A stretch of 12,362 nt of DNA. It comes from CAVIQK01 sp964613035 (GTDB lineage: Bacteria > Bacillota > Clostridia > Christensenellales > DTU072). The translations under genes and the position numbers were made by a program. Shown here piece after piece: positions 1 through 6,225 of the stretch. Every line of letters begins with the position of its first letter. The first letter of the stretch is position 1. The notes under the pieces are model-generated. The model did not search any database. It saw only the letters and a list, made by a program, of their open reading frames with translations, and was not told the DNA's origin. The DNA lies in assembly GCA_964613035.1 (NCBI GenBank), contig CAZTFQ010000027.1, positions 1-12,362 of the forward strand. The letters run 5' to 3'.

Positions 1-288
1 GGCAAGCGTATCTCCATTGAGGACACCCGCGGAATCATCGACGCGATTCTCAACGGCGACATCCTCAACGCTCCTACCAAGAAGATCCCGCACTTCGATT
101 TCGAAGTACCTACCGAACTCCCCGGCGTAGACAGCGGAATTCTCGACCCCAGAGACACCTACGCGGACGCTTCTCAGTGGGAAGAAAAGGCTCAAGACCT
201 CGCGGGCAGATTCGTCAAGAACTTCGCCAAGTACGCGACCAACGAAGCGGGTAAGGCTCTTATTGCCGCCGGTCCCCGTCAAGACTAA
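1..288 (+). CDS. pckA: Phosphoenolpyruvate carboxykinase (ATP), C-terminal part
   Basis: This is the last 95 codons of an ATP-dependent PEP carboxykinase, which interconverts oxaloacetate plus ATP and PEP plus CO2 plus ADP in the cytosol. It is open from base 1 and ends at TAA 286-288, so the 5' part lies outside the window. The visible part carries family landmarks: an ISIEDTRGIIDAI stretch near the start, the ELPGVDSGILDPRDTY segment that is near-invariant in bacterial ATP-type enzymes, and the C-terminal FVKNFAKYATNEAGKALIAAGP tail pattern (residues about 71-93). The nucleotide-binding and catalytic motifs are upstream and cannot be inspected. In fermenting anaerobes this enzyme often runs in the carboxylating direction, but nothing here shows the direction. 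Codon use is C/G-ending and strongly biased, as for a highly expressed gene. A terminator follows at 432-461. Confidence 0.93.
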   Translation, partial: GKRISIEDTRGIIDAILNGDILNAPTKKIPHFDFEVPTELPGVDSGILDPRDTYADASQWEEKAQDLAGRFVKNFAKYATNEAGKALIAAGPRQD

Positions 289-411
289 ATTTCAACTATA
301 TCACGAGTGATACTGCGTTGGTCTTGCGGCTTCCCTCGCTCGAGTACGTTATAGTACACGTCGCTCGGGACTTCCGCGACCGCCTTGTCTGACTCGCAAT
401 CTAGTTGAAAT
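289..411. repeat. Large imperfect inverted repeat downstream of pckA
   Basis: A 123-bp interrupted palindrome starts directly after the pckA stop codon. Its outer arms are exact: ATTTCAACTA (289-298) and TAGTTGAAAT (402-411). The inner arms pair imperfectly, for example CGAGT at 304-308 with ACTCG at 392-396. The centre is GTAC-GTTATA-GTAC (344-357), symmetric about base 350. TCGCTCG occurs twice, at 337-343 and 361-367. It has no credible ORF. An RNA copy would fold into one long hairpin. It could be a dispersed palindromic (REP/MITE-like) element or a 3'-UTR structure of pckA; one copy in the window cannot decide this. Confidence 0.5.
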
Positions 412-431
412 TATACAATACACAAAGAAAC

Positions 432-461
432 AAAAAAAGACATCCTCGTGATGTCTTTTTT
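432..461 (+). terminator. Rho-independent terminator after pckA
   Basis: An A-run leads into the stem GACATC (438-443), loop CTCGT, and GATGTC (449-454), followed by a T-run (455-461). The flanking A and T tracts extend the stem and make it potentially bidirectional. It would end pckA transcription after the long palindrome is transcribed. Confidence 0.85.
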
Positions 462-584
462 AGCGCAGGCTGACAGCGGTAATCAAGGCGCGAATGCGCC
501 GATATCCCGAGCTGTCAAAGCCGAGCAGTCAACGTCGAGCATGTCGAGCAGCAAGGCGATATAATTCGTCGAAAGACAAACCAC
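462..584. other. Gene-free spacer with a nested hairpin
   Basis: No coding region is visible. TGACAGC (471-477) pairs with GCTGTCA (511-517), enclosing a perfect small hairpin GGCGC-GAAT-GCGCC (487-500). Together they form a possible cruciform or structured RNA of about 47 nt. It is followed by a segment with GTCGAGCA repeated (534-541, 543-550). It may be remains of a dispersed intergenic element; no function can be assigned. Confidence 0.4.
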
Positions 585-612
585 AACTCATAACTCATAA
601 CTCATAACTTAT
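585..612. repeat. Heptamer tandem repeat (AACTCAT)
   Basis: Three exact copies of AACTCAT (585-591, 592-598, 599-605) are followed by one degenerate copy, AACTTAT (606-612). It lies about 50 bp upstream of the promoter at 659-689. The array is too short, and lacks spacers, to be a CRISPR. The copy number could vary by slippage. Confidence 0.75.
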
Positions 613-658
613 AAATGTCTGTATTAGGAGACGATTATTAGGATTTTTGTGGAAACTA

Positions 659-689
659 TTGACAAATCTTCAATGGGGGGGGGTAGACT
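659..689 (+). promoter_or_regulatory. Sigma-A-type promoter with poly-G spacer
   Basis: A consensus -35 box TTGACA (659-664) is followed by a -10-like TAGACT (684-689, 4 of 6 matches). The spacer is 19 bp, longer than the usual 17, and its last nine bases are a G homopolymer (675-683). It lies about 33 bp before the start codon of the lipoprotein gene, with AGGAG (707-711) between. Loss of one or two G by slippage would bring the spacer nearer the optimum, so the promoter may be phase-variable (inference). Confidence 0.55.
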
Positions 690-721
690 AAGGGTAATAA
701 AACTAAAGGAGACAAGGACAA

Positions 722-1474
722 ATGAAAAAGAATTTTTTTGCTACGCTCATAATCGTAGTACTTACGCTTATTATGAGCTTCACACTCACCTCATGCGACT
801 TATTTAATCGGGGCGACGGCTCGGGAAGTAACGGCGGCGGAAACGGCTCGGACGAAGTTATGGAAGGATTGGACAAGTCGAAGCTATCCGCTTTAGCAAT
901 AGCGGATCAAGAAGCTCAAGAGCTGGCATTGATGATAGGCGACGATTATTTTGATGCATTAAAAGATCTTGGGGGACTACTGACGAGGGAAGATTTGGCA
1001 AACCTTTTTGCTATAGGATTTAATGCTCCTTGTGAGGACGAGCCTTATAGGTTTTATGGTATAAGCGGGGAACGCGATGGTGATTATTATTGGAAAGGAT
1101 TTTATGCCAATTGCTGTATGTACGAGGTTCTCAAAGCGGAAAATATAACTATTGAAAACTACTATAATGAGGCTTACGAGGATACACTTTCGGATGAGAT
1201 TAAAAGACAAATGAGAGTATACGACGAAGAGACTCAAAGAGAATATATATGTGGCATAGGTTTTCGTATGGAAGGCATACGCGGAGTTGGAGCAGAGATT
1301 ACCTATTTGAGGGCAGAAATAGAGGAAATGCTTAACGATGATGAGTGTAAGGATGATATAAAAGTTTTCGGAGATGAAGATAAATTATTTTGTGCGGCGA
1401 GCGGAGAACATGCAGATTATGGTGAATTTTATATCGTAAAAGATGATAATATTTGGATACACGCGTATGTATAG
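722..1474 (+). CDS. Uncharacterised secreted lipoprotein
   Basis: I do not recognise this family. The 250-residue product starts with a lipoprotein signal peptide: MKKN basic end, hydrophobic stretch about 5-20, and lipobox LTSC with the lipid-carrying Cys at residue 25. A Gly/Ser/Asn-rich linker (about 31-43) follows, then an acidic domain with about six more Cys (104, 131, 132, 177, 209, 224) and many Tyr. It should sit on the outer face of the membrane. ATG 722 is supported by AGGAG at 707-711. It is monocistronic, with its own promoter (659-689) and a terminator at 1501-1531. Base composition is more A/T-rich than the following genes, with more A/T-ending codons, which could mean recent acquisition or weak codon selection. 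A defence, adhesion or nutrient-binding role cannot be chosen from sequence. Confidence 0.75.
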   Translation: MKKNFFATLIIVVLTLIMSFTLTSCDLFNRGDGSGSNGGGNGSDEVMEGLDKSKLSALAIADQEAQELALMIGDDYFDALKDLGGLLTREDLANLFAIGFNAPCEDEPYRFYGISGERDGDYYWKGFYANCCMYEVLKAENITIENYYNEAYEDTLSDEIKRQMRVYDEETQREYICGIGFRMEGIRGVGAEITYLRAEIEEMLNDDECKDDIKVFGDEDKLFCAASGEHADYGEFYIVKDDNIWIHAYV

Positions 1475-1500
1475 TTTTTGTTAATGATTATGACTAGCAT

Positions 1501-1531
1501 AGAAAAGCCCGACTCACGGTCGGGCTTTTCT
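1501..1531. terminator. Bidirectional terminator between convergent genes
   Basis: A perfect 13-bp stem AGAAAAGCCCGAC (1501-1513) / GTCGGGCTTTTCT (1519-1531) encloses the loop TCACG. The A and T flanks give a U-tract on both strands. It serves the lipoprotein gene on the plus strand and the dipeptidase gene on the minus strand, whose stop codon is 6 bp away. Confidence 0.92.
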
Positions 1532-1536
1532 ATTGA

Positions 1537-2772
1537 TTAGAAGCAAAGTTTTTTGAAGGCTTCGTAATAGATGTCGGACATCTTGACGAATGACGACAAT
1601 TTAATATGCTCGTCGGGCTGATGGATACAGTCTTCTTCGTCGGGGAACATCGGACCGAAGGCGCATCCGAGCTTTAAGCATCTTGCGTACGTTCCGCCGC
1701 CTATTGCTATGGGGCGGGCATTCTCTCCCGTCACTTTATTATAAGCGGACAGCAAGGCTGCCACCAGCTCGTTGTCGGGGGCAAGGTACAGAGGGTTGTG
1801 ATAGAAGACTCTCTCGACTTCACCGTCGATATTTTTCTTAAGAATGTCGGTTACGGTATCCATACTCTTGGTTACGGGATACCTTATGTCGAGTTCGAAT
1901 ACGATTTGACCGTCTATCGTTTTGGCGGTACCGAGGTTTAAGGACAGACTGCCGGACTCCGCGTCCATCATATCGAGACCGACGTTAAGTCCGTAATGGG
2001 AAGAGAACTTTTCTCCGATTGCATACAGCTCGGGGGCTCTGTCTTTAAGCGACAGCAGAAGTTTTACGAGAGCGTTGTCGCCCATCTCGGGGTGAGAGCC
2101 GTGGGCGGATTTTCCTCGGGTTTCCATTACGGTGCCGTCGGTGAATTTAATCTCCGCGTAGTCGGGGACCATGTTGGCGCGGTCTCCCGCGGTGAGGTAT
2201 TCCACTCCCTCGGGGAGAGGGATAGATATGTCGTGATAGACGATACCCTTCTCGCAATTGATGACGGGGAAGTCTCCGTCGGGAGATATTCCCGTCGGGG
2301 CGAATTCTTCGTGCTCGGCGAAGTAATCCATACACTTCCAGCCGCTCTCTTCGTTACAGCCGAGGATGATGCGGATTTGTTTTTTAGGCGTCAGTCCCTC
2401 GGTGATAAGTCTGTCTATGGCGTACAGTACCGCGGCGACGGGTCCTTTATCGTCCAGCGCGCCTCTACCATAGAGCTTGCCGTCGACGAATTCTCCCCCG
2501 TAGGGGTCGTGGTGCCAGCCGTTGCCCTCGGGTACGACGTCGAGGTGCATAAGGACGTCGAATTTCTCTCCCTCGCCGATAGTGCCGTATCCGCAGTAGC
2601 CGTCGAGGTTTTTCGTAACGTATCCGAGTTTCTTCAATTGGTCGAGAGCCAGCACGAGGGCGTCGTTGACGTCTTTTCCGAAGGGCATTCCGTCCTCGGG
2701 ATTGCCTTGCACGGAGGGTATTTTTATGAGTCGAGTTAAAAAGTCTAAAGCATCCGTTAATCCGAAATTCAT
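1537..2772 (-). CDS. M20 family metallodipeptidase (PepV/Sapep-like)
   Basis: This is a cytosolic zinc-dependent dipeptidase of the M20 PepV/Sapep type, which would hydrolyse dipeptides and related amide bonds during peptide use. The di-metal site is visible: His76 (MHLDVVP), bridging Asp107 (GALDDKG), general base Glu141 with metal ligand Glu142 (NEESG), Asp165 (SPDGDFP) and His384 (IHQPDEH). His224 in SAHGSHP and Arg364 in GGGTYAR match the substrate-binding residues supplied by the lid domain. The product has 411 residues, whereas PepV-type enzymes usually have about 460-470, so the lid region (about 185-300) is probably shortened. The start is backed by AAGGAGT on the minus strand (2784-2778). 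A TATAAT lies at 2812-2807 on the minus strand. The gene is divergent from radC and stands alone. The exact substrate is not visible; a desuccinylase-type M20 is less likely given the Sapep-like SPDGDFPVINCEKG signature. Confidence 0.88.
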   Translation of the reverse strand: MNFGLTDALDFLTRLIKIPSVQGNPEDGMPFGKDVNDALVLALDQLKKLGYVTKNLDGYCGYGTIGEGEKFDVLMHLDVVPEGNGWHHDPYGGEFVDGKLYGRGALDDKGPVAAVLYAIDRLITEGLTPKKQIRIILGCNEESGWKCMDYFAEHEEFAPTGISPDGDFPVINCEKGIVYHDISIPLPEGVEYLTAGDRANMVPDYAEIKFTDGTVMETRGKSAHGSHPEMGDNALVKLLLSLKDRAPELYAIGEKFSSHYGLNVGLDMMDAESGSLSLNLGTAKTIDGQIVFELDIRYPVTKSMDTVTDILKKNIDGEVERVFYHNPLYLAPDNELVAALLSAYNKVTGENARPIAIGGGTYARCLKLGCAFGPMFPDEEDCIHQPDEHIKLSSFVKMSDIYYEAFKKLCF

Positions 2773-2806
2773 ATTCTACTCCTTTAATTAGATATATTAT
2801 AAAAAT

Positions 2807-2812
2807 ATTATA
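2807..2812 (-). promoter_or_regulatory. -10 box for the dipeptidase gene
   Basis: The minus strand reads TATAAT, a perfect -10 match, 35 bp upstream of the dipeptidase start codon. No clear -35 was found at 16-18 bp spacing, so it may rely on other contacts. Confidence 0.5.
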
Positions 2813-2830
2813 CACTATTCCGAGAAAATA

Positions 2831-2839
2831 TGGTACACT
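2831..2839 (+). promoter_or_regulatory. Extended -10 promoter for the radC-gltX block
   Basis: TGGTACACT is an extended -10 (TG-n-TACACT) without a good -35. Transcription would begin near 2846, about 30 nt before the preferred radC start at 2877. It faces away from the dipeptidase promoter in the same 100-bp spacer. Confidence 0.4.
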
Positions 2840-2876
2840 ATTAAATATAAAAAAACTAATGTCAATTAGGGCTGAT

Positions 2877-3665
2877 ATGGCAGAGGGTCACCGTAAAAGA
2901 ATTAGAAACAAAATCAAATCGGTAGGGCTTGACGCGCTTACCGACGCGGAGCTGTTGGAGTACGTGTTGTATGCGTTCATTCCGAGGAAGGATACTTCCA
3001 GACTGGCGCACGACTTAATAGAAGACTTCGGCAGTCTGCAAGGAGTGATGACGGCATCTCCCGAGGAGCTGGTCAGGTATAAGAACATGACCGACAATGC
3101 CGCCAATTTTTTACCGCTCATCCCGGAGTTTTATTCCAGAGCGGTCTCGGCAAGTCTTATCAACGTCAACGCATTCGCCAATCCGCAGATTATCAAGCGA
3201 TATATGTACAGCAAACTGGCTCATTACAGAGAAGAGAAGTTTTTACTGATAGCGCTGGACAAGTGCGGAAGATTCATTAAGTTTAAGATGGTGGGTGCGG
3301 GCGATACGATGCACGTCGCGATGAGTAAGCAGATTTTACTCGAGTTCGTTTTGTCTGCCAAGGCAAAGAAACTGGTAGTAGGACACAATCATCCTTTCGC
3401 CAATGCATATCCGTCGCAGTCGGACATCGATCTGACTAAGGAGCTGATAGCTCTGGTGACGGCTATCGGCGCAGAGCTCGCCGATCACGTGATAGCAGGA
3501 GTCAATTCCGCGTTTTCGTTCCGTGAAGCGGGATTGCTGGAAGACGGAGGTTTGGAAAGATTGGATGCCGACAGGATACGGCTCAAGATGAGATTGACGG
3601 AAGTCAACGACGGTTTATTATCGGAAGTCAACAACAATTTAGTATCGGAGGTCAACGATTTATGA
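2877..3665 (+). CDS. radC: RadC-family (JAB/MPN+ domain) protein
   Basis: This is a RadC/DUF2466 protein. It has an N-terminal helix-hairpin-helix-like part (EGHRKRIRNKIKSVGLDALTDAELLEYVL, about 3-38) and a JAB1/MPN+ metalloprotease-like domain with the JAMM motif GHNHP plus a downstream Asp (His170, His172, Asp183, in an H-x-H-x10-D arrangement). Family members were once tied to DNA repair, but their true activity is unsettled. I chose ATG 2877 because AGGG (2868-2871) stands at 5 nt and homologues begin close to the EGHRKR block. The upstream in-frame ATG 2859 lacks any ribosome binding site; it would add six residues. The last 22 residues (241-262) are an octapeptide repeat (TEVNDGLL / SEVNNNLV / SEVNDL) not typical of the family. 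The stop overlaps the gltX start (ATGA), so the genes are probably translationally coupled. Confidence 0.85.
   Translation: MAEGHRKRIRNKIKSVGLDALTDAELLEYVLYAFIPRKDTSRLAHDLIEDFGSLQGVMTASPEELVRYKNMTDNAANFLPLIPEFYSRAVSASLINVNAFANPQIIKRYMYSKLAHYREEKFLLIALDKCGRFIKFKMVGAGDTMHVAMSKQILLEFVLSAKAKKLVVGHNHPFANAYPSQSDIDLTKELIALVTAIGAELADHVIAGVNSAFSFREAGLLEDGGLERLDADRIRLKMRLTEVNDGLLSEVNNNLVSEVNDL
3597..3665 (+). repeat. 24-bp tandem repeat at the radC 3' end
   Basis: Three units of 24, 24 and 21 bp (3597-3620, 3621-3644, 3645-3665) share the core GGAAGTCAAC or GGAGGTCAAC. The last copy has GGAGG (3647-3651), positioned 10 nt before the gltX ATG, and so doubles as its ribosome binding site. The two earlier copies read GGAAG. 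Confidence 0.85.
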
Positions 3666-5098
3666 ATAGAGTAAGAACACGTTTTGCGCCCAGCCCCACG
3701 GGTTTCATGCACATAGGCAATCTTCGCTCGGGATTGTATGCGTATTTGTTCGCCAAGCGTAACGGCGGAGATTTTGTTTTGAGGATAGAAGACACCGACC
3801 GTACTCGTTACGTGGAAGGTGCCGTCGAGACGGTTTATCGTACGCTGAAGCTGGCAGGACTGGAGCACGACGAGGGTCCCGACAAGGACAAGGGATACGG
3901 TCCGTACGTCCAAAGCGAGAGAATGGGACTATATAAGCAATACGCGGATATTCTGGTGGACAGAGGCGCGGCATATTACTGCTTCTGCGACGAGGAGCGT
4001 TTAGCTACTCTCAAAAACGCCGACGGAATCAAGCATTACGACGGACACTGCCGAGACATACCCGTAGAAGAGGCGAGAAAAAGAATCGCCGCGGGCGAGC
4101 CTTACGTCGTCAGACACAAGGTCCCCCATACCGACGGAGTGGGGCGCTACGTAGACGCCGTGTACGGCGAGATATCCGTAGCGTATAAAGAAATGGACGA
4201 CATCATTCTTCTCAAGTCCGACGGAATGCCTACGTACAACTTCGCCAACGTGGTCGACGATCACCTGATGGAGATATCGCACGTCCTGAGAGGATGCGAG
4301 TACCTCTCTTCCACGCCGCAATACAATCTTATATATGAAGGGTTCGGCTGGGAAACGCCCTCGTACGCACATCTGCCGCATATAATGAAAGACGCTCATC
4401 ATAAGCTCAGCAAGCGTAACGGCGACGCCAATTTCGAGGACTTCTACGGCAAGGGTTATCTTCCCGAAGCAATAGTCAACTATATCGCCCTGCTCGGCTG
4501 GAGCCCCGAGGGTAACGAAGAGAAGCTGTCTCTTAAGGAGCTGGAAGAGCAATTCACGCTGGATCGTATTAACAACTCCCCCGCGATGTTCGACAACGAT
4601 AAAATGAAATGGCTCAACGGCGAGTATATCAAAGCTCTCTCCGACGAGGAATTCCTCCGTCTGGCGACTCCGTGGCTCGAGAACAGCGCCGCTAAAGATT
4701 GCAATAAAGAAGAGCTCGCCAAGCTGCTCAAAACAAGAGTCGAGATACTCTCGGAGATTCCGGAAAAGGTCGCCTTTTTAGACGACTTCGACAACTTCTC
4801 GTTAGAGCTGTTCAACAACCCTAAACAAAAGTCGTCCGTGGAAGTCGCGGCGGCAACGATAGGAGAAATCATCGAAGTCTTCAAGAGTACGCCGTGCGTG
4901 TCGGAAGACCTCTTCTCCGCACTGGTGGCATTGTCCGAAAAACTGGCAATAAAGAAAAACGCTATACTCTGGGTAACCAGAATTGCTCTTACGGGCGCCC
5001 AATCCACCCCGGGCGGTGCTACGGAAATGGCTGTCGTGCTGGGCAAGGACGAGAGCATAAGAAGACTTATCGCGGTCAAAGAGAGGCTGGATGTATAA
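3662..5098 (+). CDS. gltX: Glutamyl-tRNA synthetase
   Basis: This class Ic aminoacyl-tRNA synthetase charges tRNA-Glu in the cytosol. It may also make Glu-tRNA-Gln for the amidotransferase route, but the sequence alone does not settle whether it is discriminating. Signature 1 is PSPTGFMHIGN (HIGN, residues 17-20) and signature 2 is KLSKR (248-252). Cys107, Cys109 and Cys130 mark the zinc-binding insertion, although the usual CRH ending reads CRD here, so the zinc site may be incomplete. The ADP-binding FVLRIEDTD block is at 38-46. The length of 478 is normal. GGAGG (3647-3651) inside the radC coding repeat supports the start. The start overlaps radC by 4 nt and the end overlaps mrnC by 8 nt. 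In Bacillus gltX heads the gltX-cysE-cysS-mrnC-rlmB locus. Confidence 0.96.
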   Translation: MNRVRTRFAPSPTGFMHIGNLRSGLYAYLFAKRNGGDFVLRIEDTDRTRYVEGAVETVYRTLKLAGLEHDEGPDKDKGYGPYVQSERMGLYKQYADILVDRGAAYYCFCDEERLATLKNADGIKHYDGHCRDIPVEEARKRIAAGEPYVVRHKVPHTDGVGRYVDAVYGEISVAYKEMDDIILLKSDGMPTYNFANVVDDHLMEISHVLRGCEYLSSTPQYNLIYEGFGWETPSYAHLPHIMKDAHHKLSKRNGDANFEDFYGKGYLPEAIVNYIALLGWSPEGNEEKLSLKELEEQFTLDRINNSPAMFDNDKMKWLNGEYIKALSDEEFLRLATPWLENSAAKDCNKEELAKLLKTRVEILSEIPEKVAFLDDFDNFSLELFNNPKQKSSVEVAAATIGEIIEVFKSTPCVSEDLFSALVALSEKLAIKKNAILWVTRIALTGAQSTPGGATEMAVVLGKDESIRRLIAVKERLDV

Positions 5099-5510
5099 TA
5101 CCGTTCCGCATAATCCTACCGTATTGACGGAGAAGGAAATAGACGCCGTCCCTATAATCGCGCTGGCTTTCGTCGGGGATGCGGTCCAGACGCTGACGGA
5201 GAGAGCGAGGGTCGTGGGAGAGACTTCCGCCAAGACGCACGTTTTGCACAGACTGGTGGCTAATAAAGTCAACGCCAATCGTCAGGCGGAGGCGTCGAGA
5301 GCCGTTATGGATACGCTGACGGAGAGGGAGACGGTTATATTCAAGAGAGCGCGCAACGTCAGTCCGCGCAATCTTCCGCGGCACGCCGACCAGAATTCCT
5401 ATCGCGCGTCGAGCGGATTCGAGGCGGTCGTCGGATATTTATATTTAACGGGACAAGAAGCGAGACTAAGAGAACTTCTTTCGCTCGCATATGAACAACA
5501 AGGAGAATGA
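5091..5510 (+). CDS. mrnC: Mini-ribonuclease III
   Basis: Mini-RNase III is a homodimeric double-strand-specific RNase with the RNase III catalytic fold but no dsRNA-binding domain. In Bacillus it matures the ends of 23S rRNA. The FVGDAV motif holds catalytic Asp30, and GFEAVVGYLYL holds Glu111; these match the two acidic magnesium-binding positions of the family. RARNVSP (86-92) and the following HADQNSYR region fit the conserved RxxRN and YRxSTxFE blocks. The 139-residue length is typical. ATG 5091 is preceded by GAGAGG and overlaps the gltX end by 8 nt. The next gene acts on 23S rRNA too, which fits a ribosome-maturation pair. Confidence 0.92.
   Translation: MYNTVPHNPTVLTEKEIDAVPIIALAFVGDAVQTLTERARVVGETSAKTHVLHRLVANKVNANRQAEASRAVMDTLTERETVIFKRARNVSPRNLPRHADQNSYRASSGFEAVVGYLYLTGQEARLRELLSLAYEQQGE
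5500..5505 (+). promoter_or_regulatory. Ribosome binding site deciding the rlmB start
   Basis: AAGGAG stands 9 nt before ATG 5515 and inside the last codons of mrnC. The upstream in-frame ATG 5491 has no such site. Confidence 0.8.
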
Positions 5511-5514
5511 TTAT

Positions 5515-6225
5515 ATGATTATCGAAGGCAAAAATGCCGTTATGGAAGCGATAAAAGGCGGAGTGACCATCGAGAAGCTCTGCGTCCAAAAAGGACTCAC
5601 GGGTCTTGACAAAATCGTCCAGGAAGCCAAGAGGCGCAATATCAAGGTAGTGCCCAGCGAGAAGCAATATATGCTCAAGCTGTCGCCGTCCGGGCGTCAT
5701 CAGGGCGTATTGTGCGTGGCGACGGACTTCAAATATACGGACTTCGACGAGGTTAGGTTTAAGGAAGGTCGTAAGCTGTACGTCGTACTGGACGGAGTGG
5801 AAGATCCTCACAATCTGGGAGCCGTTACGAGAGTCGCGGACTGTGCGGGAGCCACGGCGGTGATTATACCTAAATACAGAGCCGCAGGCGTGACTGACAC
5901 GGTCGTTAAAGTCTCCGCGGGCGCCACGGCATACGTACCGATAGTTAAAGTAACCAATATCAACGACGCTATCCGTAAGCTAAAAGACGACGGCGTCAAG
6001 ATAGTCGCCGCCGATATGGACGGGACCAGTATGTACGACGTGGATATGACGACGGACCTCGCGGTGGTCGTAGGCGGAGAGGGACACGGCGTGCACGAGC
6101 TCACCAGAAAACTCGCCGACGAAGTAGCCGCCATACCGCAGTTCGGTCAGGTCAACTCGCTCAATGCTTCCGTTGCTTCCGCATTGGTCGTATACGAAGC
6201 GCTTAGACAGAGACAAGGTAAATAA
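5515..6225 (+). CDS. rlmB: 23S rRNA (guanosine-2'-O-)-methyltransferase RlmB
   Basis: This SPOUT-class (TrmH family) enzyme uses S-adenosylmethionine to methylate the 2'-hydroxyl of a guanosine in 23S rRNA (G2251 in E. coli). An N-terminal substrate-binding domain (about 1-75, starting MIIEGKNAVMEA) precedes the knotted catalytic domain. That domain has motif 1 DPHNLGAVTR (97-106, catalytic Arg106), motif 2 VGGEGHGV (186-193) and motif 3 NSLNASVAS (214-222). The length of 236 is normal. Start 5515 is preferred over 5491 because of AAGGAG at 5500-5505 and because homologues begin with this (I/V)xGxNAVxEA block. It starts 4 nt after mrnC stops and overlaps the sigma-factor gene by one base. The target base is inferred from the family. 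Confidence 0.92.
   Translation: MIIEGKNAVMEAIKGGVTIEKLCVQKGLTGLDKIVQEAKRRNIKVVPSEKQYMLKLSPSGRHQGVLCVATDFKYTDFDEVRFKEGRKLYVVLDGVEDPHNLGAVTRVADCAGATAVIIPKYRAAGVTDTVVKVSAGATAYVPIVKVTNINDAIRKLKDDGVKIVAADMDGTSMYDVDMTTDLAVVVGGEGHGVHELTRKLADEVAAIPQFGQVNSLNASVASALVVYEALRQRQGK

Noticed and set aside
585..612. Short tandem repeat as a CRISPR array
   Set aside because: The units are 7 bp, contiguous and without spacers, and no cas gene is near.
1996..2739. Long plus-strand open frame opposite the dipeptidase gene
   Set aside because: It is antisense to a well-supported M20 gene with intact catalytic residues, has no ribosome binding site and its translation shows no recognisable domain.
4001..5079. 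Long minus-strand open frames opposite gltX
   Set aside because: They are shadows produced by biased codon use in gltX, whose signature motifs are all intact.
5491..5514. Upstream ATG 5491 as the rlmB start
   Set aside because: No ribosome binding site precedes it, while AAGGAG at 5500-5505 is correctly spaced for ATG 5515.
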